Shown: positions 1 to 4,686 of the stretch, piece by piece
Position numbering within the stretch: position 1 is the first letter of the stretch
How the letters are laid out: every line of letters begins with the position of its first letter
Origin: Verrucomicrobiaceae bacterium
GTDB lineage: Bacteria; Verrucomicrobiota; Verrucomicrobiae; Verrucomicrobiales; Akkermansiaceae
Direction of reading: 5' to 3'
Length of the DNA: 5,503 nt
NCBI GenBank assembly: GCA_947372405.1
Contig: CANBTO010000373.1
Span: 1 to 5,503 of the forward strand
Translations under genes and position numbers: made by a program
The notes under the pieces: model-generated
What the model was told of the DNA's origin: nothing
What the model saw: only the letters and a program-made list of their open reading frames with translations
Database searches by the model: none

Positions 1-1
1 C

Positions 2-454
2 GAGGCCATGGCCGCGCTCGTCGATCTCTATCACCTCACCGGTCAGGAACAGAAATCCCAGGATCAATCCGACCGCCTAATCTCATTCCACCGCCAGTAT
101 CCCCACCCGAACAGCGCCCTTCTCGCCCGCTTCTATGCCGACCACGACCGCGAACTCGAGACCGCCCTCAAGGAAGCCCGCACCGCCTACGAGGTTTACA
201 AAAACGTCAACGTCGCCGATACCCTCGCCTGGTGTCTGCTAAAATCCGGCCAACCCGAAGAAGCCCGACGCATGATCCGGCAAGCCATGAAATGGAAAAC
301 CCCAGACTCGGAAATGCAATTCCACGCCGGCATGATCGAGGTCGCTCTCAAGCACCCCGAAGCCGCCCGCCGCTGTTTCAACCAAGCCCTGAGCATGAAC
401 CCAGACTTCCACCCCCTCGACGCCGCCACTGCCGGAAAGATGCTGGAAGAGTGA
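2..454 (+). CDS. TPR-repeat protein, C-terminal part (5' end outside window)
   Basis: The reading frame is open to the left edge of the window, and the first ATG (position 8) lies only two codons in, so this is most likely the last ~150 residues of a longer protein. Counting from that ATG, the C-terminal two thirds show tetratricopeptide helix pairs. One is near residues 37-66. A clear one is at 69-97 (ADTLAWCLLKSGQPEEARRM) and another at 103-135, with the typical A-x-x-x-F-x-x-A-L-x-x-N-P ending (CFNQALSMNPDF). TPRs form a superhelical scaffold for protein-protein contacts, so a structural or adaptor role is likely, but the partner cannot be told. The upstream part, which may carry other domains or an export signal, is not visible. 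The protein ends with a short acidic tail (KMLEE). No terminator hairpin was seen after the stop. The TPR call is confident; the function is unknown. Confidence 0.85.
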   Translation, partial: EAMAALVDLYHLTGQEQKSQDQSDRLISFHRQYPHPNSALLARFYADHDRELETALKEARTAYEVYKNVNVADTLAWCLLKSGQPEEARRMIRQAMKWKTPDSEMQFHAGMIEVALKHPEAARRCFNQALSMNPDFHPLDAATAGKMLEE

Positions 455-943
455 TGCCCGTGCTAAAATGAAGTGACCCCAACTTTAGGGACGGAGCCCA
501 CTTTCTTAACTTGCTCGTTAGGGAACCACGGGTTTGTCGAAGTTGAGAATCCCCATGTATTTCAAGACTCCATTAGAATAGAAAACACGTTCGTATCCTG
601 CGGGAGAAAATTTCATCTTCAAAATCGAACAATATTTCTGGAAATTGGATTGAATCAGCGGTTCTATCAGACATCGAGCAGGAAAAGAACCGCTGGCTTT
701 TTTAAAGCGGCTAAGATCGCCCCAGCCACTTCCGGAAAGCCGTTCATCACTCGCGCTTCCGGTCTGGGTGCTCTGGTCAACATTGCCTATGACGGTGTCA
801 TCGGCCTTACGTGATCGCGTGGCGATTATTTCAAGGTTGTTACGATGTATTTATAGTGAAGCGCGATAATTTTGCTAAATGAGTTTCAAGCGCAAGTTCC
901 CTTGTGCGCAAACCAAACCAAAAACACACCACACCACTAAGTT
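455..943. other. Intergenic region, AT-rich, no convincing gene
   Basis: This stretch of 489 bases contains no ORF I would defend. A GTG-initiated frame runs from 473 to 814 (113 codons), but it shows no domain, no ribosome site and no family resemblance. Bases 541-660 are about 37% GC by hand count, against roughly 60-70% in the flanking genes. Bases ~464-505 (AAGTGACCCC, then TTTAGGGACGGAGCCCACTT) resemble the ends of mobile elements in environmental bacteria. No matching inverted end is visible in the rest of the gap. Bases ~820-943 look like the promoter and an A/C-rich leader of the next gene. The region may be a decayed insertion or the remnant of a lost gene. Confidence 0.6.
829..870 (+). 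promoter_or_regulatory. Candidate promoter for the acidic repeat protein
   Basis: Two -10-like hexamers lie here: TATAGT at 852-857 and GATAAT at 865-870, each matching five of six sigma-70 consensus bases. The -35 partners are weak. TTTCAA at 829-834 sits 17 bases before the first hexamer. TTGTTA at 837-842 is 22 bases before the second, which is too far. Transcription from either would give a leader of about 65-85 bases. That leader ends in an A/C-rich, probably unstructured stretch (~909-938) without a Shine-Dalgarno sequence. Sigma-70 consensus is only a rough guide in this presumed phylum. Confidence 0.3.
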
Positions 944-1666
944 ATGAAAATCAATCAACTCAATAAGTTCCATGCCCTGAGAGGCATGGCAATCGCAACC
1001 ACCATGGTGGCGGGTCTCGGCTTTGGCCGTGTCCAGGCCAGCGCCCTGCGCGACCTCGATGGCGACGGCATCCCGAACATCTCCGATGCGGACGTGGACG
1101 GCGATGGCAAACTCAACGGCCAAGATCGCAACGTGGACGGCGGCGTCGCCGTTTCCGGCCCCTTCAAGGGCAAGCACATCGGCGATGCTCTCGCTAACGG
1201 CGCTCCCGCCGAACTCGACATCGATGCCGATGGCTTGCCCGATACCTCGGATGCCGAGGTGGACATCGACGGTGACGGCGTCGCGGACGACTCCGCGCTG
1301 GAGCAGGACATCGACGGCGATGGCTTGAAGGACGTTTCAGATTTGGAAACCGACATCGACGGCGATGCCGTTTCCGATACCACCGACAGCGACGTGGACG
1401 GCGATAGCGTGGACAACAGCACAGACACCGATGTGGATGGCGATGGCGTCACCAACGCGACAGACACGGACGTGGACGGCGATGGCCAAGACAATGCTAC
1501 CGATGATGACATTGATGGCGACGGCTTGCTCAATGCCGACGACACTGACGAAGACGGCGACGGCGTTCTCAATGTTGACGATTCCGATGCCAATGGCGAC
1601 GGCCTCGACGACAACGGCGGTGGCGGTGGCGGCGGCGGTGGCGGCGGTGGCGGCGGTGGAAACTAA
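944..1666 (+). CDS. Secreted acidic protein with thrombospondin type-3-like Ca2+-binding repeats and poly-Gly tail
   Basis: The 240-residue product starts with a signal peptide: basic N-region (K2, K8, R13), hydrophobic core ~15-30, and a likely signal peptidase I site after A32-S33-A34. The mature protein is almost entirely D-x-D-G-D-G-x-x-(N/D)-x-x-D units. Full units begin at residues 37, 50, 92, 107, 122, 137, 150, 163, 176, 189 and 202, and a partial one at 215. Residues 63-91 are a degenerate or unrelated insert. Alternating Asp side chains of this kind coordinate Ca2+ in thrombospondin type-3 and EF-hand-like loops, so extracellular calcium binding is a well-founded inference. No enzymatic or cell-wall-binding domain is present. 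Residues 225-239 are all glycine, followed by Asn and stop. The ATG at 944 was chosen because it gives the complete signal peptide; no Shine-Dalgarno is visible. An intrinsic terminator follows 28 bases after the stop, so the gene is probably monocistronic. Role unknown: a matrix or surface-layer component is possible. Confidence 0.85.
   Translation: MKINQLNKFHALRGMAIATTMVAGLGFGRVQASALRDLDGDGIPNISDADVDGDGKLNGQDRNVDGGVAVSGPFKGKHIGDALANGAPAELDIDADGLPDTSDAEVDIDGDGVADDSALEQDIDGDGLKDVSDLETDIDGDAVSDTTDSDVDGDSVDNSTDTDVDGDGVTNATDTDVDGDGQDNATDDDIDGDGLLNADDTDEDGDGVLNVDDSDANGDGLDDNGGGGGGGGGGGGGGGN
1052..1615 (+). repeat. TSP3-like coding repeat array (13- and 15-codon units)
   Basis: The array encodes about twelve Asp-rich units. 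Unit length changes along it. The first two units are 13 codons, then comes a 29-codon non-canonical stretch (1130-1216), then three 15-codon units (from 1217, 1262 and 1307), then 13-codon units to the end. The DNA copies share a core close to GACGTGGACGGCGATGGC but differ at many third positions. The array therefore looks old and selected at protein level rather than freshly expanded. Confidence 0.85.
1616..1660 (+). repeat. Poly-glycine coding tract (15 GGN codons)
   Basis: Fifteen consecutive glycine codons, seven or more of them GGC interspersed with GGT and one final GGA, form a GGC/GGT trinucleotide microsatellite at the 3' end of the acidic repeat gene. Slippage in such a tract would change the tail length by whole residues without shifting the frame. 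It is followed directly by an Asn codon and TAA. Confidence 0.9.
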
Positions 1667-1694
1667 GCCCCGAGCATCCTGAAAATCTTAATTG

Positions 1695-1730
1695 CCGGGG
1701 TTCTTGCAGTTGCGGGAACCCCGGTTTTTT
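1695..1730 (+). terminator. Rho-independent terminator
   Basis: A perfect 9-bp GC-rich stem pairs CCGGGGTTC (1695-1703) with GAACCCCGG (1716-1724) around a 12-base loop. Six consecutive T follow (1725-1730), then CTT. It begins 28 bases after the stop codon of the acidic repeat protein and should end that transcript. It lies only 23 bases before the next start codon, which leaves very little room for a separate promoter. Confidence 0.93.
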
Positions 1731-1753
1731 CTTAACTTATCACTGCATTTATC

Positions 1754-3124
1754 ATGAAAGCCCATTCCCCACCCCAAATCGCATGGCTTGGTGTGGGAAC
1801 GCTGATCGGTGCCGGGATCGTGAGTTCCATCTGGTTTCTCCAGCCCGTAAAACAGGACGCTGCGGAATCCGACAGCGGCCACCTTGGCCATTACGCCACC
1901 GTGAAGTCCCCGCATACGCCCGGCACGAACCTGCACGGCAGTGAGTTGTTTGAGACAAAAGGCCGCCTAGCTGCGGACAAGGATCCTCAGGCGGCTTGGA
2001 AAAAATCCATGGCCATGACAAGCTTTGCCGAGCGCCTTGCATTCGTCAGCGGCCTGTTGCGCGAATTGGCAAAAACAGACCCGATGGCCGCGATGACCAT
2101 GGCCGACTCTCTGCCCGCTGGGCGGCTCAGGAAGGAAGCTTATGATGCCGCCTGCGCAGGCTGGGCGTCCGTCGATCCTGCCGCCGCATCCCAGTGGGCC
2201 ACCACGAACCTCAAGGGACCGCAAGCCACCGAGGCCTTCGGCATGATCGTCCGGGAATGGGCGGACGCGGATCCGGCCGCCGCCGCTGCCTGGATCTCCA
2301 CCTTGCCCACCGGACTGCTCTCCGAGGGTCCCCAATCCGCGCTCGTTTCCTCATGGGCGGCAAAAGATCCCACCGCCGCCGCGAAATGGATCGAGTCGAT
2401 GGCCGCCGGTGACCGCAAGACCGGTGCCATGGAAATCCTCGCCGCCGCCTGGTGCGCCCAATCTCCCAACGCAGCGATGGAATGGGCAGACCGGCAGATC
2501 GACAAACCCGGCGGCAAGGACGTGGCAGAGGCGTTGATCAACGTCCTCGGCACCCAAGACCCCGCTACCGCCGCCAAGTGGGTGATGTCTCTATCAGGCG
2601 ACTTACAGGCTTCCTCCGTCAACATGTTGCTCAACCTCTGGGTCGCCAGCGATCCCAAGATGGCAGCCGATTGGGCGGCATCATTCCCAGATGGCGTCAT
2701 CCGCACGCAATCCGTCCCCTACATCGCCCAAACCTGGGCCGCGACCGAGCCACTGGCCGCCGTGGAATGGGCTAGGTCTATGTCCGATTCCACTGCGAAA
2801 CAAGAGGCCTTTGACAATGCCGTGCGAACCTGGACAAGCGTTTCCCCGAGCGACCTCACCGCATGGATCAACACCCAGTCGGCCGGTGCGGATGCCGACT
2901 ACCTGCGCGGCATCGCGTCCGGCGTACTGGTGGAATCCAAGCCGCTCGATGCCATCGCCATGACCGGTCTGATCGGCGATCCGGCAGCCCAGCAGAAAGC
3001 CCTTGCCCATGTGCTGAACCGCTGGGGCAATTCTGATCCCGCCGCCGCTCAGAGCTGGATCACCGCGAACAACCCACCGCCAGAAGTGCTCGCCCATGTA
3101 AAAATTATCCCACCCCGGCCCTGA
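1754..3124 (+). CDS. Membrane-anchored alpha-solenoid repeat protein, copy A
   Basis: I do not recognise a named family. The 456-residue product has one hydrophobic segment at residues ~9-29 (IAWLGVGTLIGAGIVSSIWF) that would act as a signal anchor or uncleaved signal. A Gly/Ser/His-containing linker follows to ~76. There is no lipobox cysteine. Residues 77-456 are repeats of 32 residues starting at 77, 109, 141, 173, 205, 237, 269 (31 residues), 300, 332, 364, 396 and 428 (partial). The unit is D-P-x-A-A-x-x-W-x-x-x-L-x-x-G, then A-x(7)-W-A-x-x, which predicts two short helices per unit and an alpha-alpha superhelix like TPR, Sel1 or HEAT proteins. No catalytic motif is visible. The likely role is a periplasmic or extracytoplasmic binding scaffold; this is inference. 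The ATG at 1754 puts the anchor right at the N-terminus; no Shine-Dalgarno precedes it. The next gene, its paralogue, starts 26 bases after this stop, so the two are probably co-transcribed. Only two cysteines (134 and 234) occur, and both are conserved in the paralogue. Confidence 0.85.
   Translation: MKAHSPPQIAWLGVGTLIGAGIVSSIWFLQPVKQDAAESDSGHLGHYATVKSPHTPGTNLHGSELFETKGRLAADKDPQAAWKKSMAMTSFAERLAFVSGLLRELAKTDPMAAMTMADSLPAGRLRKEAYDAACAGWASVDPAAASQWATTNLKGPQATEAFGMIVREWADADPAAAAAWISTLPTGLLSEGPQSALVSSWAAKDPTAAAKWIESMAAGDRKTGAMEILAAAWCAQSPNAAMEWADRQIDKPGGKDVAEALINVLGTQDPATAAKWVMSLSGDLQASSVNMLLNLWVASDPKMAADWAASFPDGVIRTQSVPYIAQTWAATEPLAAVEWARSMSDSTAKQEAFDNAVRTWTSVSPSDLTAWINTQSAGADADYLRGIASGVLVESKPLDAIAMTGLIGDPAAQQKALAHVLNRWGNSDPAAAQSWITANNPPPEVLAHVKIIPPRP
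1982..3121 (+). repeat. Array of 32-residue DPxAAxxW repeats, copy A
   Basis: The region encodes eleven complete units and one truncated unit without spacers. The seventh is one residue short. Best-formed units include the fourth (DPAAAAAWISTLPTG...) and fifth (DPTAAAKWIESMAAG...). Units nine to eleven start with E-P, S-P or K-P instead of D-P, and unit eleven lacks the first Trp (MTG in its place). The last unit ends in a Pro-rich tail (IIPPRP). Confidence 0.88.
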
Positions 3125-3150
3125 AGCCGCCCCACTTAGCTTGATCTCCC

Positions 3151-4530
3151 ATGAAATTTTTCCCGCTTCACCCCGCTGCATCGATCTTGTCCGGTTTGCT
3201 TCTCGGAGCCGGACTCGCACAAATCGCATGGCTGTCGTTTGGATCTAGCAGACAGACCGGACTCGCCGGACAAACAACGGGTCAGCATCCCTTGCATCCC
3301 GCTGCCGGAGCGGGTCACTCGGCCACGGCGAATCTTCATGGCAAGGACTCGTTCCAGGTACAAGGCAGCAAGGCCGCTCACAAGGATCCTCAGGCCGCTT
3401 GGCTGGATGCGATGGCCATGACGAATCTGGAGGAACGCACCGCTTTCATCGACGGACTGCTGCGGGAATTGGCCCGAACGGAGCCACTCAAGGCCATGGA
3501 ATTGGCATCCTCGCTGCCTGCCGGAAGTTTGCAGCGGGATGCCTATGCCGCAGCTTGCGCCGGTTGGGCCGCCGTCGATCCCGAGGAAGCCTCGAAATGG
3601 GCCACCACCAACCTGCACGGCCCGCTCGCCGCAGATGCCTTCACCGCCATCACCCGCGAATGGGCGGATAGCAACCCGGCCGCCGCGGCCGCATGGGTTT
3701 CGTCATTGCCGAATGGGGCGCTCTCATCCGGTGCCACCGAAGCGCTCGTCGGCATCTGGGCGGACAAGGATCCCAGCGGGGCCTCCAAGTGGATCGATTC
3801 CCTAGCATCCGGGGATAACAAAACCGGCGCGATGGAAACGCTCGCCGCCGCATGGTGCGCGCAATCCGTGGACGACGCGGTGAAATGGGTCAACCAACAG
3901 ATCGACAAACCCGGCGGCGGTGACGTGGCGCAGGCCCTCATCGGTGCTTGGGGAAATCAGGACCCGCAGGCCGCATCCCAATGGGTCGGAAAATTGACCG
4001 GTGACACCCAGGCCCTTTCCGCTGGCACTCTCACCGCGCTGTGGGCCGCACATGATCCTAAAACTGCCGCAGATTGGGCAGTTGGCATGGCTCCGGGCCT
4101 CGCCCGTGCTCAAGCGATCCAATCGACTGCCACCACCTGGGCCGGCATCGATCCGCAAAACGCCATCGCCTGGACGCGGGCTCTTCCTGATTCCCCAGAA
4201 AAGAAAACCGCCTACAATGACGCCGTTCTCACCTGGGCCGCGGTTTCCCCAACCGATCTCACGTCTTGGGTGAATAGCCAGCCCGCCGGGGCCGATGCCG
4301 ATCACTTGCGCGGCGTGGCCTCCACCGTGCTGGTGGAATCCCAGCCGCTCGATGCCATTTCCATGACCCGCCAGATCGCTGATCCGGCGCGCAGCCAAGC
4401 CGCTCTCGTCCGCGTGCTAAACCGCTGGGGCCAATACGATTCATCCGCCCTGCAAGGCTGGCTCGCCACCGCGAATCTCTCGCCCGATGTGGCCTCGCGT
4501 TTGAAATACGTGCCAGAGCCGAAACCGTAG
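3151..4530 (+). CDS. Membrane-anchored alpha-solenoid repeat protein, copy B (paralogue of copy A)
   Basis: The 459-residue product has the same plan as the gene before it. It has a hydrophobic anchor at ~10-30 (SILSGLLLGAGLAQIAWLSF), a linker to residue 78, then 32-residue repeats starting at 79, 111, 143, 175, 207, 239, 271 (31 residues), 302, 334, 366, 398 and 430 (partial). By hand alignment repeats 1-11 are about 60% identical to copy A (212 of 351 positions), each unit pairing with its counterpart. Most conserved are unit 5 (KTGAME, AAAWCAQ), the QIDKPGG turn in unit 6, and units 10-11 (AGADAD, LRG, VLVES, PLDAI). The anchor sequence itself is not conserved, but a short linker signature is (NLHG...F...G...A, then KDPQAAW). 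Cys136 and Cys236 match the two cysteines of copy A. No enzyme motif was seen. It is probably an exported scaffold or ligand-binding solenoid translated from the same mRNA as copy A. No Shine-Dalgarno lies before the ATG. Confidence 0.85.
   Translation: MKFFPLHPAASILSGLLLGAGLAQIAWLSFGSSRQTGLAGQTTGQHPLHPAAGAGHSATANLHGKDSFQVQGSKAAHKDPQAAWLDAMAMTNLEERTAFIDGLLRELARTEPLKAMELASSLPAGSLQRDAYAAACAGWAAVDPEEASKWATTNLHGPLAADAFTAITREWADSNPAAAAAWVSSLPNGALSSGATEALVGIWADKDPSGASKWIDSLASGDNKTGAMETLAAAWCAQSVDDAVKWVNQQIDKPGGGDVAQALIGAWGNQDPQAASQWVGKLTGDTQALSAGTLTALWAAHDPKTAADWAVGMAPGLARAQAIQSTATTWAGIDPQNAIAWTRALPDSPEKKTAYNDAVLTWAAVSPTDLTSWVNSQPAGADADHLRGVASTVLVESQPLDAISMTRQIADPARSQAALVRVLNRWGQYDSSALQGWLATANLSPDVASRLKYVPEPKP
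3385..4527 (+). repeat. Array of 32-residue DPxAAxxW repeats, copy B
   Basis: Eleven full units and a partial twelfth are in register with copy A, including the same one-residue deletion in unit seven. DNA identity is patchy. One exact 21-base match is shared by 2495-2515 and 3898-3918 (QIDKPGG region), and another of 16 bases lies around the first D-P codons (near 1977 and 3380). These could support recombination between the two genes. The final unit is degenerate (starts DSSALQGW) and ends in a Pro/Lys tail. Confidence 0.87.
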
Positions 4531-4543
4531 TCCGGGACTGATA

Positions 4544-4571
4544 ATCCGCGTTCCCAGCAAAAACGGGGATT
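4544..4571 (+). terminator. Weak hairpin after the solenoid pair, possible terminator
   Basis: ATCCGCGTT (4544-4552) pairs with AACGGGGAT (4563-4571) with a single central G-G mismatch and a 10-base loop. It starts 13 bases after the stop of copy B. It is not followed by a T-tract, so it is a poor intrinsic terminator. It could protect the 3' end or be incidental. Confidence 0.3.
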
Positions 4572-4620
4572 TGATGACGTATCGTTGAGTGAGGCTCCGC
4601 AACTCCTTTTCGGAAGTCGC

Positions 4621-4648
4621 TTGATGTCCGTCCGCTTCCCTCTATCTT
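4621..4648 (+). promoter_or_regulatory. Candidate promoter for the pyrophosphatase
   Basis: TTGATG (4621-4626) and TATCTT (4643-4648) are separated by 16 bases, and each matches four of six sigma-70 consensus positions. Transcription would begin near 4655 and leave a leader of about 30 bases that is C-rich near the start codon and has no Shine-Dalgarno. The 156-base gap to the upstream gene agrees with an independent transcription unit. Confidence 0.3.
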
Positions 4649-4686
4649 CGCCAGACAGTTTAGGAAATAGACCGTCCACCCCACCC

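Noticed and set aside
515..535. Small hairpin AACC-ACG-GGTT as a terminator for the TPR gene
   Set aside because: The stem is only four base pairs and no adequate T-tract follows.
473..814. GTG-started ORF of 113 codons in the gap after the TPR gene
   Set aside because: It lies in AT-rich sequence and begins inside the possible mobile-element end. It has no ribosome site and no recognisable domain, and its composition shows no clear protein-like pattern. It is best seen as a chance ORF or a decayed remnant.
955..1614. Long minus-strand ORF (219 codons) antisense to the acidic repeat gene
   Set aside because: It is a Ser/Pro-rich mirror of the GAC-GGC repeats: the reverse complement of Asp and Gly codons rarely makes stops. 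The + strand has the signal peptide, the calcium-loop motifs and a matching terminator.
1052..1615. CRISPR array or tandem DNA repeat of non-coding origin
   Set aside because: The periodicity is codon-based, in frame throughout, and third positions vary; there are no unique spacers between identical repeats.
1052..1615. Dockerin or EF-hand domain
   Set aside because: The Asp loops resemble EF-hand loops, but the flanking helices of a dockerin or EF-hand are missing; units follow each other directly, as in TSP3 repeats.
2140..2706. Minus-strand ORFs of 130-200 codons antisense to the two solenoid genes (also around 2681-3229, 3136-3618, 3543-3941 and 3802-4398)
   Set aside because: They follow from high GC and repeated Ala/Trp codons on the + strand. 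They overlap one another, lack recognisable domains, and resemble each other only because the genes below them are paralogues.
1982..4527. Calling the solenoid repeats TPR, Sel1 or HEAT repeats
   Set aside because: The 32-residue period, the D-P start and the two Trp positions do not fit the TPR (34, W-x2-L-G...A-Y...A...P), Sel1 (36-44) or HEAT (~37-47) patterns well enough to assign a family by eye.
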